Shown: piece after piece, positions 1 to 7,564 of the stretch
Position numbering within the stretch: position 1 is the stretch's first letter
How the letters are laid out: every line of letters starts with the position of its first letter
DNA from: VFBF01 sp034440275
Lineage (GTDB): Bacteria; Pseudomonadota; Alphaproteobacteria; Caulobacterales; Aquidulcibacteraceae
Direction of reading: 5' to 3'
DNA: 35,186 bases
NCBI GenBank assembly: GCA_034440275.1
Contig: JAWXBS010000036.1
Location: 1 to 35,186, forward strand
Translations under genes and position numbers: made by a program
The notes under the pieces: generated by a model
Databases searched by the model: none
What the model saw: only the letters and a program-made list of their open reading frames with translations
Told to the model about the DNA's origin: nothing

Positions 1-546
1 CGCGCCGAAGCCTTGCCGAGAGGCATGGAGCGGGATGCAGCGCTCTCACAGGCGCTGATCGTCATCGAGGATGCAGTGAAGGCCGCGCCGAAGGACGCAC
101 GCACGCACGCGCGCGCCGCGCGCCTTTACTACCTGCAGGCCACCACCGCGCAAATCGACGAGGTCTCCGCACCCTTGCTCGGTGCGGCAAGCCGTGCAGC
201 CGCCGAAGCGCACGCGCAGAGCCCCCAGAACGCGAGCGCCGACGCGCTGACCGCGCTCATCGACATTTCCCGCGCGGGCGGTGCGGTCACGCAAGGCGCC
301 GTCGACTCCGTCACGCGCAGCTACGCGGCGCCGGTGTCGCGCGAAGGCGCCGTGTGGCGTCTCGAAGCCGCCGCTCGGGCCTGGCGGGCGTTGCCCGTCG
401 CCTTGCAGCAGCGCGTGATCGTCGACAGCTGCGTACAGGCGGCGGCGGATGGCGCGTTCGCGACGGCGCTCGCGGAAGTTGCGACCGGCATGCCGGACTC
501 GGGCATCGGCAAGTGCGCCGCGTCGCCGGCTGAAACCGGCCGCTGA
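1..546 (+). CDS. Hypothetical helical protein, C-terminal part (5' end outside window)
   Basis: The frame is open from base 1 and ends at TGA 544-546, so the true start lies upstream of the window. About 181 residues are visible. They are rich in Ala, Arg and Gln and read as a string of amphipathic helices, with a tetratricopeptide-like feel in the first 80 residues (a stretch around PKDARTHARAARLYYLQA). I see no catalytic motif and no membrane segment in the visible part. The next gene, rfbC, starts 72 bases downstream on the same strand, so a role in surface polysaccharide work is possible by position only. I do not recognise the family. Confidence 0.6.
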   Translation, partial: RAEALPRGMERDAALSQALIVIEDAVKAAPKDARTHARAARLYYLQATTAQIDEVSAPLLGAASRAAAEAHAQSPQNASADALTALIDISRAGGAVTQGAVDSVTRSYAAPVSREGAVWRLEAAARAWRALPVALQQRVIVDSCVQAAADGAFATALAEVATGMPDSGIGKCAASPAETGR

Positions 547-555
547 CAGAGACCT

Positions 556-584
556 TTGACAGCGCGTGCGTGAGGCGTGATCAA
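556..584 (+). promoter_or_regulatory. Possible weak promoter for rfbC
   Basis: A TTGACA hexamer lies at 556-561, just after the stop of the preceding gene. Seventeen bases later is GATCAA (579-584), a poor -10 match. The -35 is consensus, but the -10 makes this tentative. It would place the start of transcription about 25-30 bases before the rfbC ATG. Confidence 0.3.
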
Positions 585-618
585 CGCCGCCGCAGATAAC
601 GAGGCGGGGCGCATTCCC

Positions 619-1182
619 ATGGACATCTCAAGGCTGGCCATTCCCGACGTGCTGGTGATGACGCCGCCGAAGTTCGAGGATCATCGCGGCTTCCTCTCCG
701 AGACGTTCCGCACGAACGGCATGACCGACTTCGGTGTGGATTTTCCGTGGTTGCAGGAAAACCACTCTTATTCGGCCAAGGCGGGCACCGTGCGCGCGCT
801 GCACTTCCAGACGAGCCCTGAAGGCCAGGCCAAGCTTGTGCGTGTCGTGCGCGGCGCGATCTTCGATGTGGCGGTGGACCTGCGTCGCGGGTCGCCCACC
901 TACGGCAAGCACGTGAGCGCCATCCTCAGCGCCGACAACTGGATGCAGATCTACATACCCGCAGGTTTCGCGCACGGCGTCTGCACGCTCGAGCCGGAAA
1001 CGAGCTTCACCTACAAGGCGTCCGCCTACTGGGAGCCGCAGCTCGAAGGCGGTCTGTGCTGGGACGATCCCGCTCTCGGCATCGAATGGCCGGTGAAGGC
1101 GGAGGATGCGATCCTCTCGGAACGGGACCGCAAGTGGGCGCCATTCGCGCAGTTCGACTCGCCCTTCGCCTACACGCCGTGA
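619..1182 (+). CDS. rfbC: dTDP-4-dehydrorhamnose 3,5-epimerase
   Basis: RmlC performs the third step of dTDP-L-rhamnose synthesis, the double epimerisation of dTDP-4-dehydro-6-deoxyglucose in the cytoplasm. The 187-residue length fits the family. Family signatures are the N-terminal PKFEDHRGFLSETF block, the cupin segment ALHFQ with the expected base His62, DVAVDLRRGSPTYG, and the LGIEWP block near the C-terminus. Tyr132, at the usual proton-donor position, is present. The next aromatic position, usually Tyr138 stacking on the thymine, is Trp here. I chose ATG 619 because GAGGCGGGG lies just upstream and the protein then starts like its relatives; a GTG at 577 is the longer alternative. The gene faces rfbD across the VOC gene, so rfbC is transcribed separately from rfbA, rfbB and rfbD. 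Confidence 0.95.
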   Translation: MDISRLAIPDVLVMTPPKFEDHRGFLSETFRTNGMTDFGVDFPWLQENHSYSAKAGTVRALHFQTSPEGQAKLVRVVRGAIFDVAVDLRRGSPTYGKHVSAILSADNWMQIYIPAGFAHGVCTLEPETSFTYKASAYWEPQLEGGLCWDDPALGIEWPVKAEDAILSERDRKWAPFAQFDSPFAYTP

Positions 1183-1185
1183 ACA

Positions 1186-1587
1186 TCATGGCAGGTTGAG
1201 CTGCCAGCTCACGCCGTAGCGATCCTTCACCCACGCAAACGCGGTGCTGAATCCGTAGTTGTCGAGCGGCATGAGCGCTTCGCCGCCGTCGAGCAGCGCG
1301 TCGTGAATGCGCTTCTGCTCTCCTTCATCGTCGCATTCGATGAAGAAAGAGAAGGCGGGCGTAAAGTCGAAGGCGTGCGGATGGCCGCTGTCCATCGCCA
1401 TGTGAGCCACGCCGTTGATGGTGAAACGCGCGCCGCGCACGGTGCCTGCGGGCTCAAGACCGCCCGGATCGTGGAAGTCCATCCCCTCGATCTCGCCGTC
1501 GAACAGCGTGACGTAGAACTGCACCGCCTCGGCGCAACGACCATGCTGCGCGCCGACGAACATGAGGAACGGGGCGATGCTTTGCAT
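1186..1587 (-). CDS. PhnB-like VOC superfamily protein
   Basis: This 133-residue protein belongs to the VOC (glyoxalase/dioxygenase) fold, in the PhnB/3-demethylubiquinone-methyltransferase-like group. Signatures are IAPFLMFVG at the start, AVQFYVTLF, DGEIEGM, FTINGVAHMAMDSG and the closing AWVKDRYGVSWQLNLP. Members often have no assigned substrate, so no reaction is named. The start ATG is preceded by GAGGA at good spacing. The gene begins 9 bases after the rfbD stop on the same strand and is probably the last gene of that operon. It ends 3 bases from the stop of convergent rfbC. Nothing in the rhamnose pathway needs such a protein, so its place in the operon may be incidental. Confidence 0.85.
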   Translation of the reverse strand: MQSIAPFLMFVGAQHGRCAEAVQFYVTLFDGEIEGMDFHDPGGLEPAGTVRGARFTINGVAHMAMDSGHPHAFDFTPAFSFFIECDDEGEQKRIHDALLDGGEALMPLDNYGFSTAFAWVKDRYGVSWQLNLP

Positions 1588-1596
1588 GAAAATTCC

Positions 1597-2481
1597 TCAG
1601 TCGACTTTCCATCCGTCCGCGGCAAGCGCGTCGAGACACGCGTCGAGACCTTCACGCCAGTGTGGCAGCGCGATGCCATAGACGCCCTGCAGCTTGGCGC
1701 CGTCGAGCACGGAGTTCGCCGGACGGCGCGCGGGCGTCGGATATTCCGCTGTCGCAATCGGTTCCACGGTCGCATAGGGCCCGCGTCGCGCCTGCGATCC
1801 CTCGAAGATGGCCTCGGCGAAGCGTCGCCATGTACACGCGCCTGCAGGAGGTGCGTGAAAGACGCCCACATGCGCATCATCCGTGGAGGACGAAAGCGTG
1901 TCGGCGATCTTCAGGAGCGCAGCGGCGAGGTGCGGCGCGTACGTCGGCGCGCCGTGCTGGTCATCGACCACGCGCAACGCGGTGCGCGCGCGTGCGGCGC
2001 GCAACATGGTTCGCACGAAATTCTTGCCGTGCGCTGCATGAACCCATGACGCGCGCACGATAGCGTGACGTCCACCTGCTGCGGCGACGGCGGCTTCGCC
2101 GGCAAGCTTCGATCGTCCGTAGGCGTTGAGCGGCGCGACGAAATCGGTCTCGACCCACGGAGCGACCTTCGAGCCGTCGAACACATAATCCGTTGATACA
2201 TGCACCAGAGGCGTGCCGCGCGTTGCGCAAAGACGTGCGAGTGCGCCGGGGCCGTCGGCGTTGATGTGCATCGCTTCCACTTCGGCGGTCTCCGCGCCGT
2301 CCACATCCGTAAATGCTCCTGCGCAGATGACCGCGCGCGGCGCATGGCGGTCCAGCGTCGCAGCGAGTGTTCCTTCATCGGCGAGATCCGCTACCGGACG
2401 TCCGGCCGCGATCACATCCGGCAACGCCGCGAGAGCACCCGCGAGCATGCCGCCCACGCCGCCGATGACCAGCACCGTCAC
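1597..2481 (-). CDS. rfbD: dTDP-4-dehydrorhamnose reductase
   Basis: RmlD reduces dTDP-4-dehydro-L-rhamnose with NAD(P)H, the last step to dTDP-L-rhamnose. The protein is 294 residues. It has a Rossmann start (VTVLVIGGVGGMLAGAL), the block AFTDVDGAE, the STDYVFDG segment and the SDR catalytic YGRSK (Tyr and Lys). The nucleotide-binding glycine loop reads GGVGG, slightly unlike the usual GANGQLG form. I start it at GTG 2481, whose GTGA overlaps the rfbB stop by 4 bases, a classic coupled start; a longer reading to 2544 would add an Arg/Pro-rich tail unlike the family. It sits in the minus-strand operon after rfbB and before the VOC gene. Confidence 0.93.
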   Translation of the reverse strand: MTVLVIGGVGGMLAGALAALPDVIAAGRPVADLADEGTLAATLDRHAPRAVICAGAFTDVDGAETAEVEAMHINADGPGALARLCATRGTPLVHVSTDYVFDGSKVAPWVETDFVAPLNAYGRSKLAGEAAVAAAGGRHAIVRASWVHAAHGKNFVRTMLRAARARTALRVVDDQHGAPTYAPHLAAALLKIADTLSSSTDDAHVGVFHAPPAGACTWRRFAEAIFEGSQARRGPYATVEPIATAEYPTPARRPANSVLDGAKLQGVYGIALPHWREGLDACLDALAADGWKVD

Positions 2482-3524
2482 GGCGTTTCGCCCAGGCCGA
2501 GACGCGCTGCGCCGTGGCCCGCCGCGCGGAGCGGTCGCCACCACCAGTCGTTGTCGAGATACCAGCGCACGGTCTGTGCGAGGCCTTCCTCGAACGATAC
2601 CTGCGGCCGCCGGCCGAGTTCGGTCTCGATCTTCGACGGATCAATCGCGTAGCGGCGATCGTGGCCGGGGCGGTCCGTCACGAAGGTGATGAGATCACGA
2701 CGCGACCGCGAATTCTGCGCATGCGCATCGAGCAGATCGCACACGCGCTCCACCACCTCGATGTTGCTGCGCTCCGCGCGCGGACCAACGTTGTACGTCT
2801 CGCCAGGAACGCCGCGCTCCAGCATCAGCAGCAACGCGCGCGCGTGGTCATCAACATGCAACCAGTCGCGCCGGTTGAGGCCGTCGCCATAAACCGGCAG
2901 CGGAAGGTCCCCCAGACCATTCAGGATCATCAGCGGGATGAGCTTTTCAGGGAGCTGGTACGGGCCGTAATTGTTCGAACAGTTCGAGACGATCACCGGC
3001 AGGCCATACGTCTCGCCCCATGCGCGCACGAGATGGTCCGAACCTGCCTTGCTTGCGGCATAGGGCGAGCGCGGATCGTAGCGCGTCGTTTCGGTGAAGG
3101 CGCCGCTCGCGCCGAGAGAACCGAACACTTCGTCGGTGGAGACGTGCAGGAAGCGGAACGCGCCATCGCCGCTGCGCCGCCAGTAGGCGCGCGCCGCCTC
3201 CAGCATCTCGAAGGTGCCGAGCATGTTGGTGCGCACGAATTCGCCGGCGCCATCGATGGAGCGGTCCACATGACTTTCCGCCGCCAGATGCACGATGGCG
3301 TCCGGCGTGAACGAAGCCATCGCTGCGTCCACCGCTGCGCGGTCGCAGATGTCGGCCTGCACGAAGCGGAAGCGTGCGTGGTCGCGCACTTCGCGCAGCG
3401 ATGTCAGCGAGCCCGCATAGGTCAACTTGTCGAGCACCAGAACGTCGTGGCGCTCGCCGATCGCCATGCGCGCGAGCGCCGATCCGATGAAGCCCGCGCC
3501 GCCGGTGAGAAGGAGCCGCGCCAC
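2478..3524 (-). CDS. rfbB: dTDP-glucose 4,6-dehydratase
   Basis: RmlB converts dTDP-glucose to dTDP-4-dehydro-6-deoxyglucose using tightly bound NAD. The 348-residue extended SDR protein has the N-terminal LLLTGGAGFIGSALAR nucleotide loop, DKLTYAGSL, HLAAESHVDRSI, STDEVFGSLG, the YAASKAGSDH catalytic Tyr/Lys, and NCSNNYGPYQLPEKLIPL, all hallmarks of RmlB. The start is GTG 3524, two bases after the rfbA stop; this gives the normal family N-terminus, while a longer reading would add about 45 atypical residues. The C-terminus ends in a Gly/Ala-rich extension and its TGA overlaps the rfbD GTG. Translation of rfbA, rfbB and rfbD is therefore likely coupled. Confidence 0.96.
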   Translation of the reverse strand: MARLLLTGGAGFIGSALARMAIGERHDVLVLDKLTYAGSLTSLREVRDHARFRFVQADICDRAAVDAAMASFTPDAIVHLAAESHVDRSIDGAGEFVRTNMLGTFEMLEAARAYWRRSGDGAFRFLHVSTDEVFGSLGASGAFTETTRYDPRSPYAASKAGSDHLVRAWGETYGLPVIVSNCSNNYGPYQLPEKLIPLMILNGLGDLPLPVYGDGLNRRDWLHVDDHARALLLMLERGVPGETYNVGPRAERSNIEVVERVCDLLDAHAQNSRSRRDLITFVTDRPGHDRRYAIDPSKIETELGRRPQVSFEEGLAQTVRWYLDNDWWWRPLRAAGHGAARLGLGETP

Positions 3525-3526
3525 GC

Positions 3527-4411
3527 TCAGCCCACGCCGTGCTCTGCCGCGACCTTGAGCAAGTACTGCCCGTAGTCGCTTTTCGCCATCGGCGCCGCAA
3601 GTTTCACGAGCGCCTGCGCGTCGATGAAGCCCTTGTGTAGCGCAATCTCCTCCAGGCACGCGATGCGCAGGCCCTGACGGCGCTCAATGGTCTGCACGTA
3701 CTGCGCGGCTTCAAGCAGGCTGTCAGGCGTCCCCGCATCGAGCCACGCAAAGCCGCGACCGAGCTGCACGTACGAGAGCGCGCCGCGATCGAGGTAGGCC
3801 TGGTTCACATCCGTGATCTCAAGTTCCCCGCGCGCCGATGGCGTGATGGACGCAGAAATGTCGAGCACGGCGTTGTCGTAGAAGTAGAGACCGGTAATCG
3901 CGTAGTTCGAGACGAAGGTGGTGGGCTTCTCGTGCAGGCGCACCGGCGCGCCGGCGCGATCGAACTCGACGACGCCGTAGCGTTCGGGATCGCGCACATG
4001 CGTGGTGAACACCGTAGCGCCGGCGGTCTGCGCGTTCGCTGCGACGAGCTGCGCCTCGAGACCTGGGCCGTGGAAGATGTTGTCGCCGAGGATGAGGCAG
4101 CTCGGATCGTCGCCGACGAAGTCGCGACCGATGACGAAGGCCTGCGCGAGGCCGTCAGGGCGGGGCTGCACTTCGTAGGAGAGGCGAATGCCAAGCGACG
4201 ATCCGTCACCAAGCAGGGCGTGGAACGCCGGGGCATCGCGTGGCGTGGTAATGACAAGAATGTCGCGGATGCCGGCGAGCATGAGCACCGACAACGGATA
4301 GTAGATCAACGGCTTGTCATAGACCGGCAGCAGCTGCTTCACCGTCGCCTGCGTGATCGGGAAGAGGCGCGTGCTGGAGCCGCCCGCGAGAATGATTCCC
4401 TTGCGCTGCAC
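3527..4411 (-). CDS. rfbA: Glucose-1-phosphate thymidylyltransferase
   Basis: RmlA makes dTDP-glucose from dTTP and glucose-1-phosphate, the entry and usual feedback point of the rhamnose pathway. The 294-residue protein opens with KGIILAGGSSTRLFP, the sugar nucleotidyltransferase signature, and has KQLLPVYDKPLIYYPLS, LILGDNIFHGPGL, the VVEFD and EKP blocks, and FAWLDAGTPDSL. I chose GTG 4411 because GGAG lies a few bases upstream and the family begins only a few residues before KGIILAGG; ATG 4441 is an alternative with AAGAGG very close to it. A 96-base gap separates it from the small membrane gene upstream, so an internal promoter is possible. Confidence 0.95.
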   Translation of the reverse strand: MQRKGIILAGGSSTRLFPITQATVKQLLPVYDKPLIYYPLSVLMLAGIRDILVITTPRDAPAFHALLGDGSSLGIRLSYEVQPRPDGLAQAFVIGRDFVGDDPSCLILGDNIFHGPGLEAQLVAANAQTAGATVFTTHVRDPERYGVVEFDRAGAPVRLHEKPTTFVSNYAITGLYFYDNAVLDISASITPSARGELEITDVNQAYLDRGALSYVQLGRGFAWLDAGTPDSLLEAAQYVQTIERRQGLRIACLEEIALHKGFIDAQALVKLAAPMAKSDYGQYLLKVAAEHGVG

Positions 4412-4507
4412 GCACTGCTCCGTTCGCCGCAATCGCGACATTCGCCTCTTACGGCTTCTAATGTGGCGGCGGCGGCTTCGCCAGTGCGGACGCCAGCGCA
4501 GGGAGCA

Positions 4508-4723
4508 TCACCGCGTGGCCTTCCACCAGCGATGTGCCGCAACGACCGCCCACACCGCTTCCACAAGGCCGAAGGGCCACGCGCCCTGCACAAAACCGTA
4601 AATCGATCCCAGGACGCAGGCGCCCGCGAACGCCAGGATGAACCATGTGCTGCGCCGCTCCAGCGCATAGAAGAGAAGTCCCAGCGACACCGCCGCAAGC
4701 CCGAAGGCGGTCAGAGCGTCCAC
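4508..4723 (-). CDS. Small three-helix membrane protein
   Basis: This is a 71-residue, very hydrophobic protein with three predicted membrane helices (about residues 4-19, 27-45 and 49-64) and a basic end (HRWWKATR). The central and C-terminal pattern WPFGLVEAVWAVVA resembles the small CBU_0592-type membrane family as I remember it, whose function is unknown. The start is GTG 4723, only three bases after the stop of the O-antigen ligase, so the two are almost certainly co-translated. By context it may assist the ligase or polymerase in the inner membrane, but nothing in the sequence proves this. The length is complete for such a family. Confidence 0.75.
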   Translation of the reverse strand: MDALTAFGLAAVSLGLLFYALERRSTWFILAFAGACVLGSIYGFVQGAWPFGLVEAVWAVVAAHRWWKATR

Positions 4724-4726
4724 GAC

Positions 4727-6013
4727 CTAGCCCAGAACGCGCGTGCGCGACGACGGCTTGATCTTCGTGCTTTCAGCGTCGGGGTCCACGTAGGCGGCGG
4801 CCAGGCCGAGAAGCGCCGCAAATACTGCGCCGATAGCCGGGCTCGACAGCGCCGGCTGCGCCAGTCCGTGGATGAACACTGTCGCCATCAATCCCGCGCC
4901 GAGTGCAAAGCCGCGTGTCGGGCGACGGCCATGGTCTTTCGCCTGCCACAGCAAGAAGAGCAGCCCGCCGAGAGCCGCGAGTGCGAGCCCCGTACCCACG
5001 AGCCCCGCCTCGGCGAGCCAGCGCACGATGTCGTTCGACGCGCCGGCGTCGCCAGCAGGCAAGAGATCGTAGGCGCCGAGGCCGTGACCGAACAGCGGCG
5101 CTTCCTTCCACGCATCGAGCGCGGCGGTGGTCATCGCCGAATAGTTCTGTGTCGGCGTCGCGGCGCCCACATAGCGTTTCATCGCACCGGCGCCGGACGT
5201 GAAGGTCACGAAGATGGCGATGACGCTGACAGCCGCCGCCGCGATCGGCACGAGGCGCGGACCGCTGCGGCCCTTGAGGCCACGCAGCCAGGCGAGGCCG
5301 AAATAGATCGCAAGACCTGCGACGCCTGCCGCGATGCCCGCGCGCGAGCCGGTGAGTGCGAGCAGGTTCAGACTGGCGACGAACGCCGTCGCCGGCAGAA
5401 AGAGGCGCTGCGCGAGCGCGGGCGGCGGCAACGTGCCGCGCGGCGCCGGGCGACGCGTGAGTTCGTCGACGACGGCGAACGCGGAAAGGATCGCGAAGAG
5501 CGCAAAGGCGGTGGCCGCTTCGTTGGGACTGGCGAACGGCCCGGCAAGGCGGTTGTCCGGAGCGATCTGCGACAGGCCGAAAAAATCGAGCTGACTGTCG
5601 AAGCGGTCGAGGATGATGAGCAGTGTCAGCGCGACCGGCACGACGAGCAGCGCTGCGAGCATGCGGTTGCGGCTGCCGGCGGTGGCCGCGCCTGTCGCGG
5701 CGACGAAGAAGAAGCCCGCGCCCGCGAGCGCGACGAGCGATTGCTCCGCGCGCCATGGATCGGCCGCCGCGCCGATAAAGAATGCGCCGCTCATGATCGC
5801 GGCGAGCATCAGGAGCGCGCAGTAGGCGGCGGCGGGCCGCGAGAAGCGCTTCAGGGCTTCAAAGATCGCCGTGCGCGAGCGCGGCAGCGCGATCGCGGCG
5901 ATGGCGACGGCGCCCTGCAGGGCCGCAATCACGCCGCGCGAGAAGTCGCGTTCCATCCCGGCCATGGCGCAGCCGAGGAACGTGATCAACGCGACGGCGG
6001 CGAGAAGCGGCAT
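4727..6013 (-). CDS. O-antigen ligase / Wzy-type polymerase family membrane protein
   Basis: This is a 428-residue multi-spanning inner membrane protein with about ten to twelve hydrophobic segments. The Wzy_C/WaaL-family signature is visible as the block NLLALTGSRAGIAAG, whose Ser-Arg-Gly is typical, followed by a periplasmic loop and APLFGHGLGAYDLL. Members either ligate O-antigen to lipid A-core or polymerise repeat units at the periplasmic face. Sequence alone does not separate these roles. It is the first gene of the minus-strand block leading into rfbA, rfbB and rfbD, so rhamnose is a likely constituent of its substrate. ATG 6013 gives a plausible first membrane helix with little cytoplasmic tail. 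Confidence 0.88.
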   Translation of the reverse strand: MPLLAAVALITFLGCAMAGMERDFSRGVIAALQGAVAIAAIALPRSRTAIFEALKRFSRPAAAYCALLMLAAIMSGAFFIGAAADPWRAEQSLVALAGAGFFFVAATGAATAGSRNRMLAALLVVPVALTLLIILDRFDSQLDFFGLSQIAPDNRLAGPFASPNEAATAFALFAILSAFAVVDELTRRPAPRGTLPPPALAQRLFLPATAFVASLNLLALTGSRAGIAAGVAGLAIYFGLAWLRGLKGRSGPRLVPIAAAAVSVIAIFVTFTSGAGAMKRYVGAATPTQNYSAMTTAALDAWKEAPLFGHGLGAYDLLPAGDAGASNDIVRWLAEAGLVGTGLALAALGGLLFLLWQAKDHGRRPTRGFALGAGLMATVFIHGLAQPALSSPAIGAVFAALLGLAAAYVDPDAESTKIKPSSRTRVLG

Positions 6014-6021
6014 GGTCGCAA

Positions 6022-6048
6022 TCCGTATGATCCGCCCCCCGGTGTCAA
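6022..6048 (-). promoter_or_regulatory. Possible promoter for the ligase/rhamnose operon
   Basis: Read on the minus strand, TTGACA (plus positions 6043-6048) is followed after 15 bases by TACGGA (6022-6027). The -10 is poor and the spacing short. It would put the transcript start within a few bases of the ATG at 6013. Confidence 0.35.
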
Positions 6049-6105
6049 CCAGCGTCGCTCAAGGCATGTGCGCGGCATGGTGAATTTCTCGCGCACGGGC
6101 GTTTA

Positions 6106-6783
6106 TTAACGCTCAAGCCACTCTCGGAGGCGCCTTTCGCCAACGGTGGAAAAGCGGATCACGCGGGTGCCCGGCTTGCGGCTCGCCCAGCGGAGCGAGA
6201 CCAGCCGCGCAAGCATCGCCTTGCCGGCCGCGCCGGCGAGGTGGTGGCGACGTTCGCTCCAGTCGAGACAGGCGCGGCATGACGGACGCCGCGCGCCGTG
6301 GGCGAGTTCTTCGGCGCCGAGTGCAGCGAAGGCTGCGTCGCCAGCGGTGGTCAGCGCGAGATCTTCGCCGCGTCGCGCGAGCCATTTTCGCGCGATCATC
6401 TGGTCGTAAGCGAAGACGCCGAGGTCACCGGCGAGATGATCGTAGCAGATGCGCGCTTTGCGCATTTCAGGATCATTCGGCCCGGTGCGTACGCGTTTGC
6501 CGCCCCGCCTTTGGGCCACGCCCATCAGCGCCTCGATGGCGCCGGCGACGTCGGCGTCCTCGAGCCGGAAATACTTGTGTCGGCCCTGGACTTCGTGCGC
6601 GAGCAGGCCGGCGTCCATGAGCTTGGCGAGGTGTGCGCTTGCGGTCTGCTTGGTGACACCCGCCTGCGCGGCGAGTTCACTCGCCGTCAGCGCGCGACCG
6701 TCCATCAGGCCGATCAACATGTTGGCGCGCGCGGGATCGCCGATGAGGGCGGCGACGCGCGCGATGTCAGGACCGTCTTTCAT
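6106..6783 (-). CDS. ArsR-family winged-helix transcriptional regulator
   Basis: This 225-residue protein has an N-terminal ArsR-type winged helix: LIGDPARANMLIGLMDG, then a recognition region near ASELAAQAGVTKQTASAHL (residues 33-51) and a wing EVQGRHKYFRL. A C-terminal extension of about 130 residues carries a Cys pair and the motif CRACLDWSERRHHLAG. This longer type is widespread in proteobacteria and lacks the metal-binding Cys of true ArsR, so the signal is unknown. It is divergent from the NIPSNAP and ABM genes, its likely targets. The start ATG is embedded in a palindrome (6782-6805) that probably serves as its own operator. No Shine-Dalgarno precedes it, consistent with a leaderless mRNA. 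Confidence 0.92.
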   Translation of the reverse strand: MKDGPDIARVAALIGDPARANMLIGLMDGRALTASELAAQAGVTKQTASAHLAKLMDAGLLAHEVQGRHKYFRLEDADVAGAIEALMGVAQRRGGKRVRTGPNDPEMRKARICYDHLAGDLGVFAYDQMIARKWLARRGEDLALTTAGDAAFAALGAEELAHGARRPSCRACLDWSERRHHLAGAAGKAMLARLVSLRWASRKPGTRVIRFSTVGERRLREWLER

Positions 6784-6805
6784 GGTTCGACCATAGACGA
6801 ACCAT
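6782..6805. promoter_or_regulatory. Palindromic operator candidate between the ArsR and NIPSNAP genes
   Basis: ATGGTTCG (6782-6789) and CGAACCAT (6798-6805) are perfect inverted repeats with an 8-base spacer. The left arm includes two bases of the regulator's start codon and the spacer contains its probable -10. A bound dimer would block the regulator's transcription and could also affect the divergent genes. Confidence 0.6.
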
Positions 6806-6818
6806 TGATGTGCGGCAA
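6790..6818 (-). promoter_or_regulatory. Promoter of the ArsR gene, probably leaderless
   Basis: On the minus strand TTGCCG (plus 6813-6818) and TATGGT (plus 6790-6795) are separated by exactly 17 bases. Only six bases lie between the -10 and the ATG at 6783, so transcription would start at or very near the A of the start codon. Confidence 0.5.
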
Positions 6819-6853
6819 CGCGCTAGTTTTGTTGACACCCATGGGAGTTTCGC

Positions 6854-7180
6854 ATGATCACCTGCTTCATCACCTACGAGATCGATCCGTTCAAACGCGC
6901 GCAGTTCGAAACCTACGCCCGCAACTGGGGGCAGGCGATCCCGCGCTGCGGGGCCGATCTCATCGGCTATTTCGCGCCGCATGAAGGCTCTGCGACCACC
7001 GCCTACGGCATTTACACCTTGCCCTCGCTCGCCGCCTACGAAGCATACAAGGCCAAACTCGCCCTCGATCCCCTCGGACGCGAGAATTATGAATTCGCGC
7101 AACGCGAACAATTCATCCGTCGCGAGGATCGTATTTTCCTCAAGCTCGCTTCCGCGTCGCATGCCGGTATCGAACGATGA
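6854..7180 (+). CDS. NIPSNAP family protein
   Basis: This 108-residue single-domain protein of the dimeric alpha/beta-barrel fold starts MITCFITYEIDPFKRAQFETYARNW (abridged view of residues 1-20: CFITYEIDPFKRAQFE). The block YGIYTLPSLAAYEAYKAKLA and the closing RIFLKLA are typical of NIPSNAP proteins. Their biochemical role is mostly unknown; relatives bind or turn over small metabolites. GGGAG lies about seven bases before ATG 6854. The gene is divergent from the ArsR regulator across a 70-base gap and overlaps the next gene by 4 bases (ATGA), so the two form an operon probably under that regulator. Confidence 0.85.
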   Translation: MITCFITYEIDPFKRAQFETYARNWGQAIPRCGADLIGYFAPHEGSATTAYGIYTLPSLAAYEAYKAKLALDPLGRENYEFAQREQFIRREDRIFLKLASASHAGIER

Positions 7181-7524
7181 CCATTGCGGTGATCTTCGAG
7201 ACCGAGCCTCACGTCGATCGCGCCGACGCCTACTTCGATCTTGCAGCAGACCTTCGCCCTCTGCTGGATGGCGTGGACGGGTTTGTGTCGATCGAACGCT
7301 TTCAGAGCCTCGTCACACCGGGGAAAATTCTCTCGCTGTCGTTCTGGCGCGACGAGGAGGCCGTGCGCGCATGGCGCAATACCGGTGCGCACCGTGCCGC
7401 CCAACGCCGGGGTCGTGCGGATATTTTGCGTGGCTACCGTCTGCGGGTCTGCGCCGTGCTGCGCGACTACGGCCACGACCACCGCGACGGTGCGCCGCAC
7501 GACAGCGTCACCTTCCACAACTGA
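7177..7524 (+). CDS. Antibiotic biosynthesis monooxygenase (ABM) domain protein
   Basis: This 115-residue protein of the ABM/dimeric ferredoxin-like fold shows VIFETEPHVDRADAYFDLA at the start, VDGFVSIERFQSL and ILSLSFWRDEEAVRAWR, which match the short stress-type ABM proteins related to YgiN and heme-degrading IsdG-like enzymes. No heme ligand can be assigned with confidence. The basic segment AHRAAQRRGRADILRGYRLRV is typical of this subgroup. ATG 7177 overlaps the NIPSNAP stop (ATGA). Both partners share the dimeric alpha/beta fold, so they may act on one small reactive substrate, which is inference. leuB begins 40 bases further on. Confidence 0.82.
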   Translation: MTIAVIFETEPHVDRADAYFDLAADLRPLLDGVDGFVSIERFQSLVTPGKILSLSFWRDEEAVRAWRNTGAHRAAQRRGRADILRGYRLRVCAVLRDYGHDHRDGAPHDSVTFHN

Positions 7525-7564
7525 CATGCTGGACAAACGCGGATGGCCTCGCGAAGACGGGGCC

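Noticed and set aside
3932..6109. 725-codon open frame on the plus strand
   Set aside because: It is antisense to rfbA and the O-antigen ligase. It is a by-product of GC-rich codon bias and has low-complexity Arg/Glu/His content.
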